Positions 1-5,575 of a stretch of 8,656 nt of DNA are shown here, piece by piece; the stretch's first letter is position 1; every line of letters starts with the position of its first letter. The stretch spans positions 1-8,656 of the forward strand of contig CALLVB010000033.1 of the NCBI GenBank assembly GCA_938010795.1, read 5' to 3'. The position numbers were made by a program, and so were the translations under genes. Origin of the DNA: Minisyncoccota bacterium. Lineage in GTDB: Bacteria > Patescibacteriota > Minisyncoccia > Phycocordibacterales > GCA-2747955. The notes beneath the pieces are model-generated. The model was not told where the DNA came from and made no database searches. It saw only the letters and a program-made list of their open reading frames with translations.

Positions 1-50
1 CTTGGGACATTGTTCAATTGGAGGGTTATATTGAAATTATAGAAAAAATA

Positions 51-76
51 AGAGCCTTACTTTAATGTAAGGCTCT
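51..76 (-). terminator. Rho-independent terminator of the GRDP-like gene
   Basis: A perfect 10-bp inverted repeat (AGAGCCTTAC / GTAAGGCTCT) with a 6-base loop begins 24 bases past the stop codon of the minus-strand gene. Read on the minus strand the hairpin is followed by TATTTTTTC, a good U-tract. On the plus strand the following bases (AAGTTTGTTG) are a poor tract, so termination should work mainly for minus-strand transcripts. Confidence 0.88.
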
Positions 77-99
77 AAGTTTGTTGCAAGAAGACGGAA

Positions 100-612
100 T
101 TATAACTTCGTCAAGTCGACGTTGCCACTCCAGCCATTGTCTGAAGTCAGAGCGGTCATGCCCTCGTAACTGTCGGGAACATAACCAAACTCGTCTTTCC
201 AGAGATTGCGCGTGTTGTCGAGAATGATTTTATCCTCTTCAACTCCACGCGTCTGGCGACCGAAATGAGGGACATGGTGCCGCATTTCGCCGAAAATCCT
301 GTGACAGTCCTCAGAATACCGTTTCGTGAAGAGAATGTGTTGGTGCCACACTTCGTCAATGTCGTACGACGGCGCGATAGGAAAACCTGGGTACTTCAGA
401 TTGAGAAAGAGGTACCCGCGGTAGTCCTGGATTGCTGTGTCGAGAGATTCGAGCTGTACAGGCGGGCAGTCTTTTTCTCGTCCTGCAGTTGCTCGCTCGA
501 CCAGCTTTTCTCGAATGAGGCTGAGGTCCATATCAGCGATGGTTGATGTTAATTGTCCTTTCGGCAGAGTAGTATCTGCGACAGGATTTGGTTTCACAAG
601 GGCTAAGGTCAT
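100..612 (-). CDS. GRDP-like (DUF1399-type) domain protein, 170 aa
   Basis: The protein resembles the glycine-rich-domain-protein-like family (DUF1399/GRDP-like), whose biochemical role is not established in bacteria. The signature lies in the middle: DIDEVWHQH (residues 84-92), EDC (101-103) and HHVPHFG (112-118), followed by a segment NTRNLWKDEFG (133-143) typical of the family's C-terminal end. The clustered H90, H92, C103, H112, H113 and H116 could bind a metal, but that is inference. There is no signal peptide or membrane segment, so it is probably cytoplasmic. I chose the ATG at 612 because AAAGGAAAG (618-626 on this strand) lies 5 bases upstream. The reading frame stays open for 18 more codons to an ATG at 666, which overlaps the predicted -10 box and lacks a ribosome site. 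Three 60-base blocks of the gene (121-180, 241-300, 421-480) hold 100 G/C of 180 (56%), against 24 of 60 in an alaS block and 18 of 60 in an mreB block, so recent acquisition is possible. Family call moderately sure, function unknown. Confidence 0.8.
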   Translation of the reverse strand: MTLALVKPNPVADTTLPKGQLTSTIADMDLSLIREKLVERATAGREKDCPPVQLESLDTAIQDYRGYLFLNLKYPGFPIAPSYDIDEVWHQHILFTKRYSEDCHRIFGEMRHHVPHFGRQTRGVEEDKIILDNTRNLWKDEFGYVPDSYEGMTALTSDNGWSGNVDLTKL

Positions 613-617
613 CTGAA

Positions 618-626
618 CTTTCCTTT
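618..626 (-). promoter_or_regulatory. Shine-Dalgarno site deciding the GRDP-like start
   Basis: AAAGGAAAG lies 5 bases before the ATG at 612. It favours this start over the in-frame ATG at 666. Confidence 0.7.
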
Positions 627-657
627 CTTTGTTTAAGAGCAGAATTACTCTATTTGA

Positions 658-685
658 ATAATACATTTAAATCCTAATCAGGCAA
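658..685 (-). promoter_or_regulatory. Putative promoter of the GRDP-like gene
   Basis: On the minus strand TTGCCT (680-685) and TATTAT (658-663) are separated by 16 bases. This predicts a transcript starting near 651 with a leader of about 39 bases that contains the Shine-Dalgarno site. The -10 box matches consensus at 5 of 6 positions and the -35 box at 4 of 6. Confidence 0.45.
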
Positions 686-767
686 CACAAAACTGATTGA
701 GAATTCTTGTGATACTGATTTGTGTGGAGCTTATGAGACGAAGCTTGAAGAGGTTTGTAGGTAAAAA

Positions 768-796
768 TTGACGATTTCATATATATTTTATATAAT
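768..796 (+). promoter_or_regulatory. Strong sigma70-type promoter of the 293-aa gene
   Basis: TTGACG (768-773) and a perfect TATAAT (791-796) are separated by the ideal 17 bases. A second overlapping TATAAT occurs at 796-801. Transcription should begin near 803, giving a leader of about 21 bases that carries GGAG (814-817), 6 bases before the ATG at 824. It is the best match to consensus in the window. The rest of the 211-base gap between the two divergent genes shows nothing I recognise. Confidence 0.8.
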
Positions 797-823
797 ATAA
801 TCTGGTATTTTATGGAGATATAA

Positions 824-1705
824 ATGAACAAAATGTTTGATTTACACAATCTTGAGCATCAAAAGTTTTCTTTTGTGCCACCTGAGATGAATCATAAGCC
901 GGTCTTATCAGTTAAACGATTTGCTAAATACATTGAAGAGAATTCAACAGAAGACTTTAAGGATTTTGTTTTGCAAAATATCGACAAGCTTTGGGAGAAG
1001 TTTTCGAGTGAAGAGATTGCAAAATTAGGCTATCAGTTCGGTACTATACAAATGGCAAATTTTTCTCACAGAAGAGCACGTCCTGACTCACAACCAATAG
1101 CACAATTGATTACCATGATTCGTTACGCAACAGAATCACAAACTATGCAGAAAATTGGATGGAATGACATGGTTGTTTTGTTAAATAGACTGTCTCAGTT
1201 AAGATTTGATTTAGGAAAAGAATGGACATCGAAATTAACGGTATCTAATTCAGTTTCGCCGGGAAGACTCTTTCTTTCAGATATTTATTGTGATGGTTCA
1301 CTCGCAATCCTTCTTTGTTACAAGGGTCAGCCATCAGTGATCATTGGCTTAATTCCACTTATTCATAATGGGATTTTACACATGTTGATTCCTCAGATTC
1401 AATCAGCGCGCCAAAAGGGGAATAGAGGGTTGTTTCGACTTCCTCCCTGGGATGAATTATCAGATTTCATAATAGAGATGCTTTCAATTCAATTTCCAAA
1501 TCTATGTTTAGTTGACCCTGAGTCTATTCGAATCAAATGGATGGAGGTCCATGCTCAAGAAGTTTGTCGTGAACGATGGTTGTTCTTGCGAGACGCTCGC
1601 CAGAGGTTTGCTAAAATCTATAGCATACCTCGAAATTTTTCCAAGATCAGCATGCTGACCGTTAATGAGTTGAAGTATCAGAATATTATGAAGGTTTCCG
1701 CTTAG
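824..1705 (+). CDS. Hypothetical protein, 293 aa, unrecognised family
   Basis: I do not recognise this protein and assign no function. It is probably soluble and cytoplasmic: no signal peptide is visible and the only strongly hydrophobic stretches (about 159-167 and 172-190) look like buried beta strands. Features that may help identification are the segment LIPQIQSARQKG (188-199), PPWDEL (207-212), then an amphipathic helix, and near the C-terminus RERWLFLRDARQRFAKIYSIP (split here as 249-258 RERWLFLRDA and 259-269). The layout of an 'IxQIQ' strand, a W-containing helix and a late 'RF(A)xxYxxP' segment loosely recalls uncharacterised proteins in other small-genome bacteria, but this is a weak impression. 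The start at 824 is supported by GGAG 6 bases upstream and by a near-consensus promoter. An ATG at 833 is an alternative. The gene stands alone between a divergent and a convergent neighbour, with its own promoter and terminator. Its base composition is AT-rich like the core genes. Confidence 0.85.
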   Translation: MNKMFDLHNLEHQKFSFVPPEMNHKPVLSVKRFAKYIEENSTEDFKDFVLQNIDKLWEKFSSEEIAKLGYQFGTIQMANFSHRRARPDSQPIAQLITMIRYATESQTMQKIGWNDMVVLLNRLSQLRFDLGKEWTSKLTVSNSVSPGRLFLSDIYCDGSLAILLCYKGQPSVIIGLIPLIHNGILHMLIPQIQSARQKGNRGLFRLPPWDELSDFIIEMLSIQFPNLCLVDPESIRIKWMEVHAQEVCRERWLFLRDARQRFAKIYSIPRNFSKISMLTVNELKYQNIMKVSA

Positions 1706-1720
1706 CGGGAACCTTTTTTT
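1691..1720 (+). terminator. Terminator overlapping the stop codon of the 293-aa gene
   Basis: An 11-bp stem (1691-1701 with 1705-1715, one G-U pair) closes a 3-base loop at 1702-1704 and is followed by a run of seven T (1714-1720). The TAG stop (1703-1705) lies in the loop and first stem base, so the last codons of the gene form the 5' arm. The opposite strand has no T-tract after the hairpin, so it is one-directional and ends one base before the convergent tRNA gene's 3' end region. Confidence 0.88.
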
Positions 1721-1721
1721 G

Positions 1722-1794
1722 TGGACCTGACAAGACTCGAACTTGCCACCTCTCCCGTGCAAGGGGAGCGCTCTACCAGATGAGCTACAGGCCC
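1722..1794 (-). tRNA. tRNA-Ala (anticodon UGC)
   Basis: The 73 bases fold into a complete cloverleaf: acceptor GGGCCTG with CAGGTCC, D-arm GCTC/GAGC with an 8-base loop, anticodon arm CTCCC/GGGAG with loop CTTGCAC, a 5-base variable loop, and T-arm GCAAG/CTTGT with loop TTCGAGT. The anticodon TGC (plus-strand 1759-1761) reads GCN alanine codons. The third acceptor pair is G3-U70, the classic identity element for alanyl-tRNA synthetase, and the discriminator is A73. The 3' CCA is not encoded (the next bases are CAA), so it must be added by CCA-adding enzyme. The gene lies downstream of the pilin gene on the same strand and tail-to-tail with the 293-aa gene. Confidence 0.97.
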
Positions 1795-1819
1795 AGGATA
1801 TTCCTTGGGAATGCAAAGT

Positions 1820-1847
1820 ATTATATATATCCCAGTCTAAAAAGCAA
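1820..1847 (-). promoter_or_regulatory. Putative promoter of tRNA-Ala
   Basis: On the minus strand TTGCTT (1842-1847) and a perfect TATAAT (1820-1825) are spaced by 16 bases. The predicted start near 1813 leaves an 18-19-base 5' leader. That leader contains the small inverted repeat ATTCC-CAA-GGAAT (1800-1812), which ends 5 bases before G1 of the tRNA. Confidence 0.6.
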
Positions 1848-1864
1848 CAAGAGAATTACACAGG

Positions 1865-2443
1865 TTAGAATCTAAATAGTACGAGTTGAGATTCACCATT
1901 TAGGCAGCCATCATTGTCAATTCCTTTATCTAAAAGAATCTGTTCTGACTCTGCGGGAATATTATTATTGTTGCTGTAATCACCTTGAGCTCCGGCATAA
2001 ATACCTGCAGCAACAGGACATCCATATCTGGTTGCTCCATTTGGCCAGATATTATAGTCATAACGCCCACCCCACAGGGTTCGGTCAGGCCAAAGATAGT
2101 AAGGACCATCCCATTGGTTGAGTACTATGTCTTGCCAATTAGCAGGACACTCATAACAGTTTATTCCAGGACTTCCTGAGTGGCTCCCGTTTTCTACATC
2201 AGGGTTCCAGGGTAAGGGGCGTTCAAACCCAGGGTCCCATCCTCGACCAACATCGGGTGGCCAAAATCCCATATCAACCCAGTAGAGTTCAGCAGCCTTG
2301 GTGAGTTGACGTTTTGTAGCACCAGACGCGGTTGCGTCTGTTTGTGAGAATACACCTCCTAGTTCTGAGACAAGAATGCTGGTAATCATACCAACAATAG
2401 CAACGGTGACTAACAACTCAAGAAGAGTAAAACCTTTTTTCAT
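1865..2443 (-). CDS. Type IV pilin-like / GspG-like pseudopilin, 192 aa
   Basis: The N-terminus is a class III prepilin signal: MKKG, then FTLLELLVTVAIVGMI. Prepilin peptidase should cut after G4, leaving an N-terminal phenylalanine (normally N-methylated) and the key glutamate at mature position 5 (E9). A single hydrophobic helix (5-28) anchors the subunit in the membrane before assembly and packs in the filament core. The C-terminal domain follows a GspG-like plan: helix to about 58, then YWVDMGFWPP, WDGPYYLWP (111-119) and a GGRYDYNIWP segment (125-134). It carries nine tryptophans and four cysteines (96, 99, 142, 180), enough for two disulfides outside the membrane. No other pilus or secretion gene is in the window, so I cannot say whether it belongs to a type IV pilus or a secretion-type pseudopilus. 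No Shine-Dalgarno site precedes the ATG; an extended -10 box sits 6 bases upstream instead. No terminator is visible before the tRNA gene. Confidence 0.93.
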   Translation of the reverse strand: MKKGFTLLELLVTVAIVGMITSILVSELGGVFSQTDATASGATKRQLTKAAELYWVDMGFWPPDVGRGWDPGFERPLPWNPDVENGSHSGSPGINCYECPANWQDIVLNQWDGPYYLWPDRTLWGGRYDYNIWPNGATRYGCPVAAGIYAGAQGDYSNNNNIPAESEQILLDKGIDNDGCLNGESQLVLFRF

Positions 2444-2449
2444 ATAGTT

Positions 2450-2458
2450 ATTTTAGCA
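2450..2458 (-). promoter_or_regulatory. Extended -10 promoter of the pilin gene, predicted leaderless
   Basis: TGC-TAAAAT lies exactly 6 bases before the ATG at 2443, so the predicted transcript start coincides with the start codon. The -35 region is weak. It diverges from the murA promoter within a 77-base gap. Confidence 0.55.
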
Positions 2459-2502
2459 AGTTTAAGGGTTATTGTTCCAGGCAAACTGTGGTTTATTAAG
2501 TA

Positions 2503-2511
2503 TGATAAAAT
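2503..2511 (+). promoter_or_regulatory. Extended -10 promoter of murA, near-leaderless
   Basis: TGA-TAAAAT ends 9 bases before the murA ATG. The predicted start is only 2-3 bases upstream of the ATG and no Shine-Dalgarno sequence is present. An overlapping TATGAT (2501-2506) is an alternative -10. Confidence 0.5.
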
Positions 2512-2520
2512 GTGTAGATT

Positions 2521-3810
2521 ATGGCTAACTTAATTGTTTCTGGGGGAAAAAAAATATCAGGTACTATCAAACCATCAGGTAATAAGAATGCTGTGTTGCC
2601 TATGTTGTGTGCGACACTCTTAACTAATGAAGAAATTATCATCACTAATGTTCCTGAAATTAGTGATGTCGAAAAACTCTCAGCGTACTTTCATGCGATT
2701 GGATCACAAGCAGTATGGAATAAAGATGATGAAACACTCGTAGTAAAACATACAGAAGAGGGAACTAATTTAGATACTACAGAATTACCAATTGGTATCA
2801 GGTCAGCAGTTTTGTTGCTTGCTCCAACTATGCGGCGAGCAAAAAAGTTGACCTTTGATACAAGTTCAAAGGGATGTACTCTGGGATTACGAGAAATAGA
2901 TCCACATTTAAATATTTTACAAGCATTCGGTTGTGACTTAGTTGAAAAACGACCATACAAATTAGAGTTGCATAACGACGGAGAGCCAGCTGATGTATGG
3001 GCAGATTACGCATCTGTTACATCCACCGAAACATTTGTCATGATGGCAGTTACAGCAAAAGGCACATCAACACTGACCAATGCCGCATCTGAACCACACG
3101 TACAAGAACTCTGTCACTTTTTAAATTCAATGGGTGCAAACATTGAAGGGATTGGAACATCAACACTTACAGTGCACGGTGTAGATTCACTTACCGGTAC
3201 AACATATCGAGTACCAGATGATCATCATGAGGTAGCTACATTTTTGGCAATTGGTGGTGTAACGGGAGGAGAGCTGCGGGTAGAAACAGACATTACTCCA
3301 CATATGACACTTATCGTAAGGCAACTAGAAAAATTAGGGTTACAAATTGTAGTTGAGAAGGAGGCACTAACAGTAACTGGATGGACAAGAGAAATAACAG
3401 AACCCCTCACATCAGAGATGTTACAAAAGATCGAGGCGGCACCATGGCCATATTTTCCAGCAGACTTACTACCTCAACTCATTGGTGTCTCTGTAGGATG
3501 TACAGGAAACATCATGTTCTGGAATAAAATTTATGAAGGAGCGTTGGCGTGGACATCTGAGTTATCAAATTTTGGGGCAAAAGTTCACCTCTCAGATCCA
3601 CACCGTATGATTGTATTTGGAGGGAATCCACTCCGTCCCGCAACAGTTCAAGCTCCGTATATTATTCGTGTAGTAATGGCTTTATTTATCACTGCAATTC
3701 AAATTGAAGGTGAGTCGACCATTAAAGACGCAGATCCATTAAAACGAGCACATCCACATTTCGTTGAAAAGATGATTGCAATGGGAGCTGATGTGAGGTG
3801 GGAAGAGTAA
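2521..3810 (+). CDS. murA: UDP-N-acetylglucosamine 1-carboxyvinyltransferase (MurA)
   Basis: MurA transfers enolpyruvate from phosphoenolpyruvate to UDP-N-acetylglucosamine, the first committed step of peptidoglycan synthesis, in the cytoplasm. The 429 residues match the family's usual length and two-domain EPSP-synthase fold. K22 and N23 in SGNKNAVLP match the substrate-binding pair of E. coli MurA. The catalytic-loop cysteine is present as C119 in KGCTLG, with R124 in the place of E. coli R120. D315 (WPYFPADLLPQL) corresponds to the catalytic aspartate D305, and R383 (IIRVVMAL) to R397. A Cys in the loop implies the usual fosfomycin-sensitive type, by inference. The protein is divergent: the loop reads REID rather than RPVD, and the residue equivalent to E. 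coli R331 is lysine (K336 in FWNKIYEGAL). The start is supported by the ordinary N-terminal strand MANLIVSGGKKISG. mreB follows after 31 bases, a pairing that fits cell-wall synthesis with shape control. Confidence 0.95.
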   Translation: MANLIVSGGKKISGTIKPSGNKNAVLPMLCATLLTNEEIIITNVPEISDVEKLSAYFHAIGSQAVWNKDDETLVVKHTEEGTNLDTTELPIGIRSAVLLLAPTMRRAKKLTFDTSSKGCTLGLREIDPHLNILQAFGCDLVEKRPYKLELHNDGEPADVWADYASVTSTETFVMMAVTAKGTSTLTNAASEPHVQELCHFLNSMGANIEGIGTSTLTVHGVDSLTGTTYRVPDDHHEVATFLAIGGVTGGELRVETDITPHMTLIVRQLEKLGLQIVVEKEALTVTGWTREITEPLTSEMLQKIEAAPWPYFPADLLPQLIGVSVGCTGNIMFWNKIYEGALAWTSELSNFGAKVHLSDPHRMIVFGGNPLRPATVQAPYIIRVVMALFITAIQIEGESTIKDADPLKRAHPHFVEKMIAMGADVRWEE

Positions 3811-3812
3811 TC

Positions 3813-3821
3813 TGCTATAAT
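3813..3821 (+). promoter_or_regulatory. Extended -10 promoter of mreB
   Basis: TGC-TATAAT is a perfect extended -10 box in the gap just after the murA stop codon. The predicted start near 3828 leaves a leader of about 14 bases without a Shine-Dalgarno site. No good -35 is seen, which is common with extended -10 promoters. mreB can therefore be transcribed apart from murA. Confidence 0.6.
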
Positions 3822-3841
3822 CACTTGAACTTAATTTATAT

Positions 3842-4861
3842 ATGGCACTACTAACAACAAAGATTGGAATCGACTTGGGGACAGCAAATATTCTGGTATA
3901 TGTTCCTGGTAAAGGAGTAATTTTGAACGAACCTTCAGTGGTAGCTGTTTCAGAGATGGATAAAAAGATTTTGGCAGTCGGTGCTGAAGCAAAAACCATG
4001 ATTGGTAAAACACCTGATGATATTGTTGCCTATCGACCAATGAAAGATGGCGTAATTGCTGACTACCGTGTCGCAGAAGCAATGCTTTCGTATTGTATTA
4101 AAAAAGCAATGGGGAAATATAATCCATTCAAACCAGAAGTTCTTATTTCTGTACCAGCAGGGATTACTTCAACAGAACGTCGAGCTGTTGTTGAAGCAGC
4201 GATAAACGCAGGAGCTAAACGAGCATATGTAGTAAAAGAACCAATTCTTGGTGCTATTGGATCTGGTATTCGAATTGAAGAGCCGGGAGGACATATGATT
4301 GTAGATATGGGAGGAGGAACTACTGATGTTGCAGTTATCTCTCTTGGAGGAATTGTAACTTCTACTTCTGTAAAGTGTGCTGGAGACAGAGTTGATCGAG
4401 CAATTATTGATTACGTAAAAAAGGCGCACAACCTTGCCATTGGAGATAAAACATCGGAGAGAATTAAAATGGAAATTGGTTCAGCATTAAAAGTTGTTGA
4501 ATCTAAAGAGCTGAGAATTAAAATTTCTGGACGAGATTATATTTCTGGGCTGCCACGAACAATTGAGATTGGAACAAATGAAATTGTCGAGGCTATTTCA
4601 AGAGAACTCAAAGAAATGACACAAGCCATTAAAGATGTACTTGCTGAGACACCGCCAGAGCTAGCATCAGATATTATTGATCGAGGAATCATGATGACAG
4701 GGGGGACAGCCCAACTGAGAAATCTTACTAAGCTTGTCGAGAAAGCGACAGGAGTAAAAGCATATTTAGTAGAGAAACCACTTCATGCAGTTGCACAAGG
4801 GACAGGGCATGCCTTGGAACACTTGGATGTATACAAGAAAAGCATTCTCTCTAAACGATAA
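3842..4861 (+). CDS. mreB: Rod-shape-determining actin homologue MreB
   Basis: MreB is a bacterial actin that polymerises on the inner membrane face and steers the cell-wall elongation machinery. The 339 residues are close to the usual 335-347. The actin-fold motifs are all present: phosphate 1 GIDLGTANILVY (9-20), phosphate 2 IVDMGGGTTDVAVIS (153-167), and the adenosine motif GIMMTGGTAQLRNL (282-295). EPILGAIGSGI (133-143) holds the conserved glutamate-proline before the second phosphate loop, and SVPAGITSTERRAV (103-116) is also typical. These motifs exclude DnaK, FtsA and ParM. mreC and mreD do not follow, unlike the usual mreBCD operon. Instead the stop TAA shares its last base with the ATG of the holB-like gene (TAATG), which suggests translational coupling. 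No Shine-Dalgarno site precedes the start. Confidence 0.97.
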   Translation: MALLTTKIGIDLGTANILVYVPGKGVILNEPSVVAVSEMDKKILAVGAEAKTMIGKTPDDIVAYRPMKDGVIADYRVAEAMLSYCIKKAMGKYNPFKPEVLISVPAGITSTERRAVVEAAINAGAKRAYVVKEPILGAIGSGIRIEEPGGHMIVDMGGGTTDVAVISLGGIVTSTSVKCAGDRVDRAIIDYVKKAHNLAIGDKTSERIKMEIGSALKVVESKELRIKISGRDYISGLPRTIEIGTNEIVEAISRELKEMTQAIKDVLAETPPELASDIIDRGIMMTGGTAQLRNLTKLVEKATGVKAYLVEKPLHAVAQGTGHALEHLDVYKKSILSKR

Positions 4862-5571
4862 TGAGTACCTGTATGTTGGCAGATACACTCATGGAGTTTA
4901 ATACCAATAATGCTCATGCGTATGTGGTATTTGGAGACAGGGAGACAAATGAGAAACAGCTTGTAGATTATTTTGCACGTATGGGTATTGATACAAATCA
5001 AAACCCAGATGTGTTTTCTTTTTCGAAAAAGCAATTTGGAATTCCTGAAGTGCGAAATGTAACTTCAATTGTGTCACGAAAGAATGCACAAATGGAGAAA
5101 AAATACATCACTATCTCTACTGATGCTGTCACTGTAGAAGCACAGAATGCACTACTTAAGACCATTGAAGAACCAACGTCTCCTACGATCTTTTTCATCC
5201 TGTTGCCAGAGGGAGGATATGTACTTGAGACAGTAAGATCCCGAGTACAGATTATTACCGGAAATAGTACCAGTCAGCACGAGAAACTCGTTGATACATT
5301 TTTACAAAGTGAATATGTGGACAGAGTCTCTCTTTTAGAAATTTTTTATACTAATAATCCAGATACAAAAAAGCCAGAATTACAAAAAGGAAAAATCTCA
5401 GTATTTTTACAAGAGCTTGAATCAGAGATTGCACAGTTGGTAACTACCGGTCAGCTTGATCAAACAGTATATAAAGACTACCGGGAAGTAACTCAATATA
5501 TATTAGATCGTTCAGCTAGCCCAAAACAAATCATAGAGTATGTGTGCATGAGGGTGCCCGTGATAAAATAG
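4861..5571 (+). CDS. holB: DNA polymerase III delta-prime-like clamp-loader subunit
   Basis: The protein resembles the delta-prime subunit of the clamp loader, which helps place the sliding clamp on primed DNA. Visible motifs are NAHAYVVFG (17-25), ISTDAVTVEAQNALLKTIEE (85-104), a strand FFILLPEGG (111-119), and TVRSRVQII (124-132), where SRV stands for the SRC arginine motif. The P-loop is missing: after VVFG comes DRETNEKQL rather than GxGKT, consistent with a non-ATP-binding delta-prime. No zinc-binding cysteine cluster is seen, again as in some delta-prime proteins, and the length (236 aa) is well short of the usual 300 or more. The start at 4861 overlaps the mreB stop by one base. ATGs at 4873 and 4891 are alternatives, the latter (MEFNTNNAHAY) being closest to family starts. 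There is no Shine-Dalgarno site, so coupling to mreB is likely. A DnaX/tau-gamma fragment is less likely given the absent P-loop. Confidence 0.8.
   Translation: MSTCMLADTLMEFNTNNAHAYVVFGDRETNEKQLVDYFARMGIDTNQNPDVFSFSKKQFGIPEVRNVTSIVSRKNAQMEKKYITISTDAVTVEAQNALLKTIEEPTSPTIFFILLPEGGYVLETVRSRVQIITGNSTSQHEKLVDTFLQSEYVDRVSLLEIFYTNNPDTKKPELQKGKISVFLQELESEIAQLVTTGQLDQTVYKDYREVTQYILDRSASPKQIIEYVCMRVPVIK
5561..5569 (+). promoter_or_regulatory. Extended -10 promoter of the exonuclease gene, predicted leaderless
   Basis: TGA-TAAAAT lies inside the last codons of the holB-like gene and ends 6 bases before the next ATG, the same spacing as at the pilin gene. The transcript should start at the ATG. The -35 region is poor. 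Confidence 0.5.
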
Positions 5572-5575
5572 ACAT

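Noticed and set aside
1..50. First 50 bases before the terminator
   Set aside because: No start, stop context or motif that I can assign; too short to say whether it is a gene end.
265..546. Plus-strand 93-codon open frame opposite the GRDP-like gene
   Set aside because: It lies wholly antisense to a protein with a clear family signature, has no Shine-Dalgarno site or promoter, and its translation looks random.
731..749. Short inverted repeat AGCTT ... AAGCT in the divergent intergenic region
   Set aside because: Only 5 bp with an 8-base loop and no T-tract; it could be an operator but nothing else supports it.
1609..1617. TGC-TAAAAT extended -10 match
   Set aside because: It lies within the 293-aa coding region with no start codon just downstream; taken as a chance match and counted as background for the promoter pattern.
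1508..1816. Minus-strand open frame covering tRNA-Ala and the 3' end of the 293-aa gene
   Set aside because: It runs through a perfect tRNA cloverleaf and a terminator, so it is a chance frame.
4169..4429. Minus-strand frame rich in Ser/Asn opposite mreB
   Set aside because: Low-complexity shadow of the mreB coding strand with no start signals.
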